Notes: generated by a model from the letters alone, not told the origin. 52,120 nucleotides of DNA from a bacterium C-53 (GCA_003612525.1 RAZD01000025.1:1-52120), one strand, 5' to 3'; counted from the first letter of the stretch, positions 16,615-25,319 are shown. Made by a program: numbers and translations.

Positions 16615-16665
16615 AAAATCAGGTTATTGCCACTTGAAATACCTTCTGACAATAACCTGATTTTT
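16615..16665. terminator. bidirectional terminator between the HTH gene and ispF
   Basis: A perfect 15-base stem AAAATCAGGTTATTG / CAATAACCTGATTTT with a 20-base loop ends in T-runs on both strands. It closes the HTH gene from the left and ispF from the right. Confidence 0.88.
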
Positions 16666-16668
16666 CAC

Positions 16669-17220
16669 TTATTCTGCTTTTTCGCATGCATGGCTCCTGC
16701 ATGCCTGACACCCGCCTTCGCTGTCCGATACAACAAACGATGCATCTCTGATACTCGACAGAAGGCAGACTGCCTGCGAGGAAATGCCCTCGCCGCTGCC
16801 TGTAAATCCGAGTCCTTCTTCCGTCGTGGCCTTCACATTGATCTGATTCTCCTCAATTCCAAGCGTATCGGCAATATTCTTTACCATCTGTCCGATATGA
16901 GGACGCATTTTCGGTTTCTGCGCAATGATTGTCACATCGATATTCTCAATCATATAGCCATTTTCAAGAAGCAGTCTTCCAACATGGTGCAAAAGCCTTA
17001 TGCTTGATATTCCCTTATATGTCTCATCTGTGTCCGGGAAATGTTTTCCAATATCCCCAAGCGCAGCCGCACCAAGCAGCGCATCCATAACCGCATGAAG
17101 CAGAACATCCGCATCCGAATGCCCCAGAAGTCCTTTTTCAAAAGGGATTTTCACCCCTCCCAATATCAAATCTCTGCCCTCAACAAGACGATGCACATCA
17201 TATCCCATTCCTACTCTCAT
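16669..17220 (-). CDS. ispF: 2-C-methyl-D-erythritol 2,4-cyclodiphosphate synthase
   Basis: This enzyme closes the cyclodiphosphate ring in the MEP isoprenoid pathway. The metal-site residues are visible as Asp8 and His10 (GYDVHRL) and His42, with [20 protein letters not shown] and the AQKPKM segment typical of IspF. The core ends near residue 157, the usual family length. The protein runs on to 183 residues with a Ser/Cys-rich tail ([13 protein letters not shown]) that I do not know from other IspF proteins. The ATG has AAAGGA upstream. It is a single gene ended by a strong bidirectional terminator. Confidence 0.96.
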   Translation of the reverse strand: MRVGMGYDVHRLVEGRDLILGGVKIPFEKGLLGHSDADVLLHAVMDALLGAAALGDIGKHFPDTDETYKGISSIRLLHHVGRLLLENGYMIENIDVTIIAQKPKMRPHIGQMVKNIADTLGIEENQINVKATTEEGLGFTGSGEGISSQAVCLLSSIRDASFVVSDSEGGCQACRSHACEKAE

Positions 17221-17337
17221 TTTAAAATCCTGTCCTTTCTCTTTTCTGCTGCATTCTTACAGAAGCCCATATAGTTTCTCTCATTTTTAATAGAATAAGT
17301 ATAAATCATTCCTGTATTTTTTTAAACAACTTTATGT

Positions 17338-17343
17338 TATAAT
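17338..17343 (+). promoter_or_regulatory. extended -10 promoter of the cytidylate-kinase-like gene
   Basis: TATAAT preceded by TG at the extended -10 place (TGTTATAAT) lies about 35 bases before the gene. No good -35 is seen, which fits an extended -10 promoter. Confidence 0.55.
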
Positions 17344-17379
17344 AGATCTATCAAAATTATTATACAAGGGGGAATGTTT

Positions 17380-17970
17380 ATGTATCGCTACATTACAATC
17401 GAACGTGAATATGCAAGCGGCGGAAATGAAATCGGCAGACGGCTGGCCGAAGAACTGGGTTACGATTTCTATGACCGCAATATCCTTACGGAAGCAGCAA
17501 AAAGACTTGATATTCCCGCCATGTACATCTCGCAGCTTGAGGAAACGAAAACCGACAGTTTCCTGTTCAATCTTGCTCAGACTGCACTCGGCGGCTCAGG
17601 CGCACGTGATCTGCCGGTCGCAGAAAGGCTCTTCCTTGAAGAAAAAGCCATTATCGAGGAGGCCGCCCAAAAAGGAAACTGTATCATTGTAGGACGATGT
17701 GCGGGGGAAATTCTGAAAGAACATGACGGCTGCCTGAAAGTTTTTATTTACGCTGACTACAATAAGCGCATTGACCGTGCCATTCGAATTGAACATCTTA
17801 CCCCAGGAGAAGCCGAAGAAACACTGAAAAAATTCGACAAAAAAAGAAGTAGTTTTTACCGGGCTCACTCCGGCCTCACATGGGGAAGCCGCGAAAACTT
17901 CGATCTGCTCTTAAACAGCAGCAGGCTTGGCATTGACACATGCATTCAGATGTTGAAAAATCTTGCATAA
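17380..17970 (+). CDS. cytidylate-kinase-like family protein
   Basis: The 196-residue protein belongs to the cytidylate kinase-like group (Pfam PF13189). It starts with YITIEREYASGGNEIGRRLA, where the usual kinase P-loop is replaced by the S-G-G-N-E-I-G form of this group, followed by YDFYDRNIL. CIIVGRCAGEIL and KVFIYADYNKRIDRA correspond to the central sheet and lid. True CMP kinase activity is not certain; many clostridial genomes carry several such proteins. The second ATG was chosen because GGGGG lies seven bases before it. It is monocistronic. Confidence 0.85.
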   Translation: MYRYITIEREYASGGNEIGRRLAEELGYDFYDRNILTEAAKRLDIPAMYISQLEETKTDSFLFNLAQTALGGSGARDLPVAERLFLEEKAIIEEAAQKGNCIIVGRCAGEILKEHDGCLKVFIYADYNKRIDRAIRIEHLTPGEAEETLKKFDKKRSSFYRAHSGLTWGSRENFDLLLNSSRLGIDTCIQMLKNLA

Positions 17971-18002
17971 ATTAGACTGTTTTGTTTATTTATGACTCAA
18001 TT

Positions 18003-18055
18003 ATAAAAGCGCCTAGGTATGACGAAGAAAATTCTCATACATCAGGCGCTTTTAT
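18003..18055. terminator. bidirectional terminator between the kinase-like gene and trpS
   Basis: ATAAAAGCGCCT and AGGCGCTTTTAT are perfect 12-base complementary arms flanking a 29-base loop with an inner ATGA/TCAT pair. T-runs on both strands make it suitable for both converging genes. Confidence 0.85.
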
Positions 18056-18080
18056 TTATGCTGAAATCACCAGCTGTTTT

Positions 18081-19163
18081 TTACTGATATTTTTTGCTCT
18101 GCTCTTCTATCAAAGCATTGTCTTCAAAATAATTAATTTTCATTGCACGTCTCACCTGATCAAGCGTCTGTGCTGCTGCAGCCTGAGCCGCCTCACTTCC
18201 TTTTTTCAGAACATCATAAACGTAACCGACGTCTTTCTGATATTCCTTCCTCCGGCTGCGTATCGGTTCAAGTTCCTCCTGAAGTACATGATTCAGGAAT
18301 TTCTTTACCTTTACATCACCGAGGCCGCCCCGCTGATAATGGGCCTTCAGTTCATCCAGATTCGGATATTCCGGCAGATAACGTTCAAAATGTTCCTCTT
18401 TGCAAAACGCATCAAGATACGTAAACACCGTATTTCCCTCAAGACTTCCCGGGTCATCGATCTTTAAATGATTCGGATCTGTAAACATGCTCATGACCTT
18501 CTTGCGAATTTCTTCCGGTTCCTCTGAAAGATAAATGCAGTTTCCAAGCGACTTGCTCATCTTCGCCTTGCCATCCGTTCCGGGAAGACGCATACATGCG
18601 GCGTTATCCGGAAGAAGAATATCCGGGTCCGTCAACGTTTCCCCATAGACCGTATTGAACTTATGCACGATTTCTTTGGTCTGCTCGATCATCGGCATCT
18701 GATCTTCCCCTACAGGTACCGTAGTCGCATGAAATGCTGTGATATCCGCTGCCTGGCTGATCGGATATGTAAAAAAGCCAACCGGAATACTCGTCTCAAA
18801 ATTACGCATCTTGATTTCTGTTTTCACAGTAGGATTTCTCTGAAGGCGTGAAACAGTCACGAGATTCATGTAGTAAAAAGACAATTCGCACAGCTCGGGT
18901 ATCTGAGACTGAATAAATAAATTTGATTTTTCAGGATCCAACCCGCACGCCAGATAGTCAAGCGCAACCTCGACGATATTCTGCCTGACCTTCTCTGGAT
19001 TGTCCGCATTATCCGTAAGAGCCTGCGCATCCGCAATCATAATATAAATTTTATCATACTCACCGGAATTCTGGAGTTCCACGCGTCTGCGAAGCGAACC
19101 CACATAATGTCCCACATGCAGTCTGCCCGTCGGACGGTCTCCGGTTAAAATAATCTTTGCCAT
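18081..19163 (-). CDS. trpS: tryptophanyl-tRNA synthetase
   Basis: This class I enzyme charges tRNA-Trp. The HIGH-type motif is visible as [10 protein letters not shown] (residues 13-22) and the second signature as KMSKS near residue 189. [11 protein letters not shown] and [10 protein letters not shown] are typical of bacterial TrpS, and the length of 360 residues is a little over the family average. The gene follows the bactofilin gene by about 24 bases, so it is probably read from the same transcript; no T-box leader is visible directly upstream. Confidence 0.97.
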   Translation of the reverse strand: MAKIILTGDRPTGRLHVGHYVGSLRRRVELQNSGEYDKIYIMIADAQALTDNADNPEKVRQNIVEVALDYLACGLDPEKSNLFIQSQIPELCELSFYYMNLVTVSRLQRNPTVKTEIKMRNFETSIPVGFFTYPISQAADITAFHATTVPVGEDQMPMIEQTKEIVHKFNTVYGETLTDPDILLPDNAACMRLPGTDGKAKMSKSLGNCIYLSEEPEEIRKKVMSMFTDPNHLKIDDPGSLEGNTVFTYLDAFCKEEHFERYLPEYPNLDELKAHYQRGGLGDVKVKKFLNHVLQEELEPIRSRRKEYQKDVGYVYDVLKKGSEAAQAAAAQTLDQVRRAMKINYFEDNALIEEQSKKYQ

Positions 19164-19187
19164 AAATTATCGATGCCTCTCCCTGTC

Positions 19188-19622
19188 TTACCGTTTTTTA
19201 CCGTTTGTTTCTTCCGGCGCATCCAGAAGTGAAACAGGATCATTCTTTACAAAACTATCCGTATTGGTTGATGCCATTGTACATCTGCCGTCAAAGCATG
19301 CATTCTCATCAACAACCAGAGATTTCGCCGTAATATTACCGATCAGCTTACCGGTAGAAAGGAGTTCCAGTTTTCCGGACGCAGCTATATCTCCCTCAAC
19401 TCTGCCTGAAATAATAACGTTCTGTGCCGTAATATTTCCCGTGATATGACCGCTCTGACCAACAATAAACTCCTTCTCGCACGCACAGTCGCCCTTAATC
19501 GTGCCATCTATCCTGACAGCCTCTTTTGCAGTCAGATGCCCCTCAAAAACAGCATCTTCCCCCAATATTGTCACTACCTTGATCTGTGCATCTGAAACCG
19601 TATTGTTACTTTTTCCAAACAT
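19188..19622 (-). CDS. bactofilin-family polymer-forming cytoskeletal protein
   Basis: The 144-residue protein has the central bactofilin beta-helix (residues about 18-115) with the repeated pattern of Gly and hydrophobic residues: GEDAVFEGHLTAKEAVRIDG, GHITGNITAQNVIISGRVEG and GKLIGNITAKSLVVDENACF. Short disordered tails flank it, as usual. Bactofilins polymerise without nucleotide and often organise cell-wall enzymes. A perfect AAAGGAGG precedes the ATG. The gene lies 14 bases after a membrane-anchored LytM-like protein, a pairing common for bactofilins. Confidence 0.94.
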   Translation of the reverse strand: MFGKSNNTVSDAQIKVVTILGEDAVFEGHLTAKEAVRIDGTIKGDCACEKEFIVGQSGHITGNITAQNVIISGRVEGDIAASGKLELLSTGKLIGNITAKSLVVDENACFDGRCTMASTNTDSFVKNDPVSLLDAPEETNGKKR

Positions 19623-19636
19623 TTTATTTCCTCCTT

Positions 19637-20359
19637 TTATCCTTTCGCTTCAATTACCGTAAGCGGGTCTATTGCTTTACCTTCAAATATAACCTGATAA
19701 TTAAATTCCGTGTCTTCCGCAGTGATGGGATACAACACATCGCCTGCTTTGACCTGGGCTCCCTCCTCAAGCTTTACGTCCGCCTCACGGCGGCAGAGAT
19801 ATCGTGTCACATAACCGCCGCTATGCTCCACCTCTACAATGCTTGGATAAGTTTCATCCGAACCGACAGTGATCACCTTTCCGTCACCGGCCGCAACCAC
19901 ATTCCCCTCCGGACGCGTATTGATTGCCAGATATTGCTGCTCATCTGAATAAGAGGAGATCAGAATTCCTGTTCCTGAATAAGGATAGAGAGTCGGAACC
20001 GAAGTATCCTTTTCCGGCACCGCATCCAAAAGTTCCTTTTTTTCTTCTTCTGCTTTCTGCAGCTCCTCATTGGCTGTAACAAGATTCAGTTTATCCTCAT
20101 TCAGCTGACTGATTTCCACCTCCAGCTCCTGTACTCTCTGTTCCTGTTTTACCAACTGGCTTTGCAGAGCATCCTGCTGCTTAGAACTATTTGAATACAA
20201 GGCAGCCATCGCTATTGCCACAACACAGAGGAGAAAAAACAAACTGAAAAACAACCGTACCCAAAATACCGAAACATGAAACTGCCTGCTGTTTCCTCCC
20301 GTATTGGAAATCAATAGTATGGAAAAAGACTCTTTTCGCTTATGCCTCTTACGATCCAT
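19637..20359 (-). CDS. membrane-anchored, degenerate M23/LytM-like protein
   Basis: The 240-residue protein has a basic cytoplasmic N-terminus, one membrane segment (about 32-54), a coiled coil (about 58-112) and a LytM-like domain (about 125-240). The domain keeps the GDGKVITVG, VEHSGGYVTRY and GAQVKAGDVLYPI scaffolds, but residues that bind zinc or catalyse in active M23 peptidases are missing: the H-x-x-x-D region reads YLAIN, the Y-A-H-L region reads YLCR and the final H-x-H reads EFN. It is therefore probably a regulator or scaffold like EnvC-type proteins. The ATG of MDRKRHK has GGAG six bases upstream. Confidence 0.85.
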   Translation of the reverse strand: MDRKRHKRKESFSILLISNTGGNSRQFHVSVFWVRLFFSLFFLLCVVAIAMAALYSNSSKQQDALQSQLVKQEQRVQELEVEISQLNEDKLNLVTANEELQKAEEEKKELLDAVPEKDTSVPTLYPYSGTGILISSYSDEQQYLAINTRPEGNVVAAGDGKVITVGSDETYPSIVEVEHSGGYVTRYLCRREADVKLEEGAQVKAGDVLYPITAEDTEFNYQVIFEGKAIDPLTVIEAKG

Positions 20360-20400
20360 ATCTGTCTCCATTCCGCCGCTTGCCCGTTGCGGCATATATC

Positions 20401-20429
20401 ATTATATCAGTTCCCGCAGGAAAAGGAAA
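20401..20429 (-). promoter_or_regulatory. candidate promoter of the LytM-bactofilin-trpS unit
   Basis: On the minus strand TATAAT (20401-20406) with TG two bases upstream lies 17 bases from a weak TTTCCT. The expected transcript start near 20394 gives a leader of about 35 bases to the chosen ATG, which supports the shorter protein start. Confidence 0.5.
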
Positions 20430-20493
20430 TACTATTCATCTTTTCCCTGATTCTTCCACTTACCATTTCGGCAGTTTCCTTTGTATTTATCAC

Positions 20494-20528
20494 AAAAAAT
20501 GGTAATTGCATCTGTTAAGTGCACCATT
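20494..20528 (-). terminator. terminator of the Gfo/Idh/MocA gene
   Basis: On the minus strand AATGGT and ACCATT form a stem with an extra inner GCA/TGC pair and run into TTTTTTG. It lies about 20 bases after the oxidoreductase stop codon. Confidence 0.6.
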
Positions 20529-20550
20529 GTTTGAATCACTTCCGTTATCT

Positions 20551-21528
20551 CTACTCAAACGGATACCGAATCTTCAGCGATTCTCTGATTCCATCCATTC
20601 TCTTCATCATAAGAACCGTTTCCGCATGCGGCATCTCGTCACATTCTGTCTTTCCTGCGCGTATTGCTTTAAGGCACGCCTCCACTTCATACTCATACCC
20701 TGAAATCTGGGGCGGCGCCTCATATGTTTTCACAAGCTCTCTGTTGAGATTGTATACTTTAATAGATTCAAAATTATTGATGTTCTCCACAACAATCATT
20801 CCCTGCCTGCCGTAAAGAATTCCCTGCCTGTCGCTCAATCCGCCTGTTCCGCCCGAACATATGGCCACCTTTCCGTCTTTATATGTAACAATCATCGTGC
20901 TTTGCGCATCCACACCCGTATCAAACATCACCGCATCTGAAGTAATGCGCGCCACATCGTCTCCAAAGCAGATCGACGCAAATGTAAGGGCATAGATTCC
21001 CACATCGAGAAGCGCTCCGCCAGCAAGTTCAGGCTTGTATATCCTCTCATTTCCGTCAATCACATAGTGAAGATTCGCCGTTAAAGTTGAAATTTCGCCA
21101 ATAACGCCGGATGCAATTACTTCCTTCAACGTTTCACACATTGGAATATAACGTACCCACATAGCTTCCGTAAGCAGTAAATTCTTTTCCTTCGCAAGCT
21201 TTAAGACTTCTTCCGCTTGTTTGGCATTTACCGTAAATGCTTTTTCGCAAAGCACGTGTTTTCCATGTTCCAGACAAAGCTTAATATGCTCATAATGATG
21301 TGAATGCGGAGACGCAACATAAATAAGTTCAACCTCTTCATCTGCCACCAGTTCTTCATAGGAGCCGTACGCACGCTTAAACCCGTACTGATCTGCAAAT
21401 TTCTTTGCCCGCTCATAATCCCTGGCGCCGGCCGCAACCATTTCCACCTGCTCCATATGACTGATTGTATCCGCCATAATGCCGGCAATTCCTCCACATG
21501 CCAAAATCCCCATTTTCAGTTTTTCCAT
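20551..21528 (-). CDS. Gfo/Idh/MocA-family NAD(P)-dependent oxidoreductase
   Basis: The 325-residue protein has the Rossmann N-terminus GILACGGIAGIMADTI, the Asp/Glu-rich ELIYVASPHSHHYEHIKLCL segment and the signature CEKAFTVN, where E-K is the conserved pair of this family. The C-terminal domain contains GGALLDVGIYAL, with the family Asp near the active site. Members oxidise or reduce sugars, inositols or aldehydes; this one resembles trans-1,2-dihydrobenzene-1,2-diol dehydrogenase-like members. AAGGAG precedes the ATG. It is a single gene between the LytM unit and the YuiD-like gene; the substrate is unknown. Confidence 0.93.
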   Translation of the reverse strand: MEKLKMGILACGGIAGIMADTISHMEQVEMVAAGARDYERAKKFADQYGFKRAYGSYEELVADEEVELIYVASPHSHHYEHIKLCLEHGKHVLCEKAFTVNAKQAEEVLKLAKEKNLLLTEAMWVRYIPMCETLKEVIASGVIGEISTLTANLHYVIDGNERIYKPELAGGALLDVGIYALTFASICFGDDVARITSDAVMFDTGVDAQSTMIVTYKDGKVAICSGGTGGLSDRQGILYGRQGMIVVENINNFESIKVYNLNRELVKTYEAPPQISGYEYEVEACLKAIRAGKTECDEMPHAETVLMMKRMDGIRESLKIRYPFE

Positions 21529-21562
21529 ACCGTTTCTCCTTCCCTTATCATGAAGTGCATTC

Positions 21563-22027
21563 TTAAGTCAACGTCATCAGACAGGCGACCACCACTCCGA
21601 GTACAGCGCCCGCCGCCACCTGAAGCGGTGTATGCCCGACAAGTTCCTTCAGTTTTTCCGTCCCAAAATCAAATTTATGCTCATCGACTTTCGAAAAGTA
21701 CTCAATAAAGTGATTTAATACAACCGCCTGAGTCCCTGTCTCTCTCCGAACGCCTCTTGCATCATACATCACAATAATCGCAACAATTGCCGCTATTGCA
21801 AATTCAAAAGAATCCGCACTATAATGTACAGCCGTCGCTGTAGCCAGTGCACAGACCGTCGCCGAATGTGAACTTGGCATACCACCCGAGCCAAACAGCC
21901 TTTCAGGATCAAATGTCTTTGTAAAGCAGAAATTGATGATTGTTTTGATGATCTGCGCAGATGCCCATCCAGCAATCGCAGATAAAAATATCTGATTTGA
22001 CAGTAATTCCGTAAAAAAAAGTGACAT
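21563..22027 (-). CDS. divergent PAP2 (YuiD/DUF212) family membrane protein
   Basis: The 154-residue protein has three to four membrane segments and the family signatures SGGMPSSHSATVCALATA, MYDARGVRRETGTQA and LKELVGHTPLQVAAGA. These match the acid phosphatase/vanadium-dependent haloperoxidase-related (DUF212, YuiD) group, which is distantly related to PAP2 lipid phosphatases. A dephosphorylating role on a lipid phosphate is possible but unproven. AAGAGG lies about 11 bases before the ATG. It is downstream of two tRNA genes, separated from them by a strong terminator. Confidence 0.9.
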   Translation of the reverse strand: MSLFFTELLSNQIFLSAIAGWASAQIIKTIINFCFTKTFDPERLFGSGGMPSSHSATVCALATATAVHYSADSFEFAIAAIVAIIVMYDARGVRRETGTQAVVLNHFIEYFSKVDEHKFDFGTEKLKELVGHTPLQVAAGAVLGVVVACLMTLT

Positions 22028-22069
22028 CTCCGTTTTAACCTCTTATGTAACCTATCCTTCTTACGAGTT

Positions 22070-22108
22070 AAAAAAGCGAAAACGCCGTAAAAACAACGCT
22101 TCCGCTTT
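22070..22108 (-). terminator. terminator after the tRNA pair
   Basis: On the minus strand a 12-base stem AAAGCGGAAGCG / CGTTTTCGCTTT with two G-U pairs runs into TTTTTT. It ends the tRNA transcript before the YuiD-like gene. Confidence 0.8.
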
Positions 22109-22117
22109 CGTTCCAAA

Positions 22118-22191
22118 TAGCGAGAGGGGGACTTGAACCCTCGACACTACGGGTATGAACCGTATGCTCTAGCCAGCTGAGCTATCTCGCC
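22118..22191 (-). tRNA. tRNA-Met (CAU)
   Basis: The 74-base cloverleaf has a 7-bp acceptor stem GGCGAGA / TCTCGCT, D-arm with AGCTCAGCTGGCTAGAGC, anticodon stem TACGG / CCGTA around loop TTCATAC and T-arm GAGGG-TTCAAGT-CCCTC. The 3' CCA is not encoded. An A-U closing of the acceptor stem is not seen, and the D-arm resembles elongator Met rather than initiator, but a modified Ile-CAU tRNA is not excluded. Confidence 0.9.
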
Positions 22192-22199
22192 ATAATATA

Positions 22200-22272
22200 T
22201 GGGACCTATAGGGCTCGAACCTATGACCCTCTGCTTGTAAGGCAGATGCTCTCCCAGCTGAGCTAAGATCCC
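22200..22272 (-). tRNA. tRNA-Val (UAC)
   Basis: The 73-base cloverleaf has acceptor stem GGGATCT / AGGTCCC, D-arm AGCTCAGCTGGGAGAGC, anticodon stem TCTGC / GCAGA around loop CTTACAA and T-loop TTCGAGC. The anticodon TAC reads Val codons. The CCA end is not encoded. It is eight bases upstream of tRNA-Met in the same transcript. Confidence 0.93.
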
Positions 22273-22311
22273 ATATCTTCCCGTCGCTTTCTTATCTGCG
22301 ACTGCTTTGCT

Positions 22312-22341
22312 ATTATACAATTAAATCCAACCAAATGTCAA
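22312..22341 (-). promoter_or_regulatory. strong sigma-A promoter of the tRNA operon
   Basis: Both hexamers are perfect on the minus strand: TTGACA and TATAAT, with an 18-base spacer, about 40 bases before tRNA-Val. It starts immediately after the stop codon of the aldose-epimerase-like gene. Confidence 0.88.
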
Positions 22342-22353
22342 GCGATTTTTGCA

Positions 22354-23232
22354 TTATTTTATAGAAATTTTGTAAGAAGTTTCAAAAACAGCCCCGGACT
22401 CCAGGAAATTCCCCCATTCCCTGTCCTTCAGTTCACCTTCATATCCGACCGGATCACATCTTCCGTACCAGGGTTCAATGCATACAAACGGCGCATGTTT
22501 CTTTGGCGGCGACCAGATTCCAAAAAGAGGCGCATCAAAACTTACGGAAAGATATTCCGTACCATCCGGTTTCAAAAGACTTACCTGCTGTGCCTGATTT
22601 CCCTCTATGACCAGCGCATCTCCATCAAAAATCCCATCCGTAAGCGGCAGAATGCCGCCCTCCTCGAGCACATACTCTTCCATTTGCTGCGATGCATATC
22701 CACCTTCCAGAAGCCTGCTCTCCAGACAATCCGGCGCCGGGCTGAATTTCACACTGTATTCTTCCTGCTTTTCATCTGCATTCAGAGGGCACATAAATCC
22801 GGGATGGCCCCCGATGGAAAAATACATCACTGATTCCCCTGTATTCACAACTTTCCACGATACGATTACTTCACTTTTATCGACTTTATATTCTATTTCA
22901 AGCGCGAAATCAAACGGATACACGGCCCTTGACGCATCCTCTGAATCAAGGCGCATGACAATCGCATCCTCTGACTTCTCAACAAGCGTAAATTCCCGGT
23001 CCCTTGCAAACCCATGCTGTGAAATACTGTATGTTTTCCCCTCATGGATGTAATGGTCATTGAAAAAACGTCCCACAACCGGAAAAAGTATGGGCGAAGT
23101 TCTTCCCCAGAATGCTTCATCACCATTCCACATATATTCCTGATGATCTGACTTTCTGACAAGCGACTTAAGCTCCGCTCCTTTTAAATCAATCGTCAGA
23201 ATTATGGATTCATTTTCCAACGTATAATTCAT
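22354..23232 (-). CDS. aldose 1-epimerase (galactose mutarotase) family protein, LacX-like
   Basis: The 292-residue protein has the all-beta mutarotase fold. Signs are LKGAELKSLVRKSDHQEYMW near the start, SPILFPVVGRF, the His of SQHGFARD, and the conserved IGGHPGFMCPL block with a second His. The C-terminal CIEPWYGRCDPV carries the family Glu. LacX-type members are found in clostridia and may act on hexose anomers. The ATG of MNYTLENE follows AGGAG by seven bases and is preferred over a start seven codons earlier. It is monocistronic with its own extended -10 promoter. Confidence 0.92.
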   Translation of the reverse strand: MNYTLENESIILTIDLKGAELKSLVRKSDHQEYMWNGDEAFWGRTSPILFPVVGRFFNDHYIHEGKTYSISQHGFARDREFTLVEKSEDAIVMRLDSEDASRAVYPFDFALEIEYKVDKSEVIVSWKVVNTGESVMYFSIGGHPGFMCPLNADEKQEEYSVKFSPAPDCLESRLLEGGYASQQMEEYVLEEGGILPLTDGIFDGDALVIEGNQAQQVSLLKPDGTEYLSVSFDAPLFGIWSPPKKHAPFVCIEPWYGRCDPVGYEGELKDREWGNFLESGAVFETSYKISIK

Positions 23233-23262
23233 GATACCGCTCCTTTCCTGCACCTTGTCTTT

Positions 23263-23291
23263 ATTATAACACGGAAGCCTGAATTTGTGTA
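23263..23291 (-). promoter_or_regulatory. promoter of the aldose-epimerase-like gene
   Basis: TATAAT with an extended TG (TGTTATAAT) and TACACA 17 bases upstream lie on the minus strand about 30 bases before the gene, just after the ABC permease stop codon. Confidence 0.6.
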
Positions 23292-23295
23292 CCCT

Positions 23296-24588
23296 TTATT
23301 CGTACCGGAGAGCATCAATTGGATTCATTTTTGCCGCTTTGTTGGCCGGATAATATCCGAAAAACACACCGATCATAGTGGAAAACAGCGCTGAAACCGC
23401 AATGCTTGACACAGAAGGGCTTCCCTCATATCCCATTACACGGACTGCAAAAAGTCCAAGCGCAAGGCCGAGCAGAATTCCCAGGACACCGCCAAGCAGA
23501 CAGATCACAACCGATTCTACGATAAACTGAAGGCGTATGGAGGAATTGGCAGCCCCGAGCGCTTTTCGCGTCCCAATCTCACGTGTCCGTTCCGTAATTG
23601 ATACCAGCATAATATTCATCACGCCAATTCCGCCAACCAGCAGGGAAATTCCTGCAATAATCGCAATCGCTATGGATATTGTCGAAAGCATTTCGGTCAT
23701 GGATGAGACCATACTTTCCATGCTGAACGCACTGATCTCATAATTTTCATTTTTCCCGTAAAATCTCCTGTTCATGTACGTTTCCACTGTTTCAAGAAAT
23801 GCCGTAACATCCGTTTCCGTTGATGCTACAATCGTGATCTGTGAAAAACCGTTTCTATTGTGATTCTGCTCCTGTGCCGTCTTAAGCGGGAGGTACAGCT
23901 GCGTCGCCACATCCTCACTGGAAGACATGTCAAAGGAAGCCGCACTCTCCTCATATTCGTATACACCGACCACCGTATAATGATAATACTTGTTATTTAA
24001 TACAACCGTAATCTGCTCGCCGAGCGCGCGATCCGGATTGCCGTCAAATATATTTTCACAGAACTTATCGGAAACAATCGCGGTTTTTTTCCCTTCCTTC
24101 TGATCTTTTTCAGTGAAAAGCCGCCCGGAAAGAATCGTGAGATCGTTTGCAGTCAGATACCCGTCATTCACCCCGGTAACCGTCACATTCGCGCTGAGAT
24201 TCCTATATTTGGCTTTCCCGTTTCCGACGGACTCCGTCAGGGAAAAAGCCTTAATATCATTCGGATATTCCGAAAGAATCTGTTCCATCATGTCATCCGT
24301 TATGTAATCTTCCTTCGACAGCGTCTGTCGCCTGGGTCCTGCACGGAACGTCATACCGCTCTCTGTCGTTTCACGGGTAGAGCTTTTCTGTTTGATTCCA
24401 ACTGTAATATTGTGAACCCCCATGCCCTCCATTGAGGATGTCACAGAGTTTTTCATCGAATTCCCGACAGTCATAACAGCAATCACCGATGCAATGCCGA
24501 TAATAATGCCCAGCATGGTAAGAAGCGTCCGCGTTTTGTTCGATTTAAGGCCGCTAAGCGCAAGAGAAATATTCTCAAATATCAGCAT
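23296..24588 (-). CDS. MacB-like ABC transporter permease
   Basis: The 430-residue protein has the MacB/FtsX layout: an N-terminal membrane helix preceded by LSGLKSNKTRTLLTMLGIII, a large extracytoplasmic domain (about 60-300) and three C-terminal membrane helices with ERTREIGTRKALGA, the coupling signature of FtsX permeases. MacB-type systems use mechanotransmission to export peptides or lipids rather than moving substrate through the membrane. The ATG of MLIFENIS follows AAAGGGGG by nine bases and overlaps the ATPase gene by 14 bases. It works with the adjacent ATPase and HlyD-like adaptor. Confidence 0.94.
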   Translation of the reverse strand: MLIFENISLALSGLKSNKTRTLLTMLGIIIGIASVIAVMTVGNSMKNSVTSSMEGMGVHNITVGIKQKSSTRETTESGMTFRAGPRRQTLSKEDYITDDMMEQILSEYPNDIKAFSLTESVGNGKAKYRNLSANVTVTGVNDGYLTANDLTILSGRLFTEKDQKEGKKTAIVSDKFCENIFDGNPDRALGEQITVVLNNKYYHYTVVGVYEYEESAASFDMSSSEDVATQLYLPLKTAQEQNHNRNGFSQITIVASTETDVTAFLETVETYMNRRFYGKNENYEISAFSMESMVSSMTEMLSTISIAIAIIAGISLLVGGIGVMNIMLVSITERTREIGTRKALGAANSSIRLQFIVESVVICLLGGVLGILLGLALGLFAVRVMGYEGSPSVSSIAVSALFSTMIGVFFGYYPANKAAKMNPIDALRYE

Positions 24589-25294
24589 GCTTCCCATCCC
24601 CCTTTCGCTCTCCGATAATGGAGCCGTCACTGACTGTAATGATTCTCTGCGTTTCCTGTGCAAGTTCCGGAGAATGCGTAATCAGTACGATTGTTTTTCC
24701 CTGCTCTTCATTCAGCCGGTGGAATAAATCCATGATTTTGCGTCCTGTCTTTGAGTCAAGTGCGCCTGTCGGCTCATCCGCCAGAATAATAGCCGGGTCA
24801 TTGGCCATCGCACGCGCAATTGCCACGCGCTGTTTCTGACCTCCGGAAAGTTCATCCGGCGTGTGGTTCATCCGTTCCTCCATCTCCACCAGTTTCATCA
24901 ATTCTTTCGCCCGCATGCTGCGCTCTCTCCTTCCCATGCCGCGATATAACATTGGAAGTTCCACATTTTTGAGGGCGCAAGTTCGCGCAATCAGATTATA
25001 GGTCTGAAAGACAAACCCGATCTTCCGGTTCCGGATGCCTGAAAGTTCCCTGTCACGCGCTTCAATGATATTCACTCCGTCAAGCGTATAATCCCCTTCC
25101 GTCGGCTTGTCAAGCGCGCCGATAATATTCATAAGCGTCGATTTTCCGGAACCGGAGGCGCCGACAATCGACACAAATTCGCCGTCGCACACTTTTAAAT
25201 CTATTCCATGCAGAATTTCAAGCTCATTTGGCTGGCCGATATAGAAGCGCTTCACAATTCCCCTGAGATCTATCATTAATTTTCTGTCTTCCAT
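24575..25294 (-). CDS. MacB/LolD-type ABC transporter ATP-binding protein
   Basis: The 239-residue ATPase has Walker A VGASGSGKST (residues about 44-53), a Q-loop in FVFQTYNLI, signature DELSGGQKQRVAIARA, Walker B AIILADEPTGALD and the switch His in LITHSPE. The LIART variant after the Q-loop and the LDSKTG D-loop are typical of the MacB/LolD/FtsE group. It powers the permease gene downstream, which it overlaps. GGAAAGGA lies upstream of the ATG. The adaptor gene precedes it by 25 bases in the operon. Confidence 0.96.
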   Translation of the reverse strand: MEDRKLMIDLRGIVKRFYIGQPNELEILHGIDLKVCDGEFVSIVGASGSGKSTLMNIIGALDKPTEGDYTLDGVNIIEARDRELSGIRNRKIGFVFQTYNLIARTCALKNVELPMLYRGMGRRERSMRAKELMKLVEMEERMNHTPDELSGGQKQRVAIARAMANDPAIILADEPTGALDSKTGRKIMDLFHRLNEEQGKTIVLITHSPELAQETQRIITVSDGSIIGERKGDGKHADI

Positions 25295-25319
25295 TCATTC
25301 AAATCCTTTCCGCAAAATT

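Noticed and set aside
19164-19187. T-box leader for trpS
   Set aside because: Only 24 bases separate trpS from the bactofilin gene; no specifier or T-box sequence is present.
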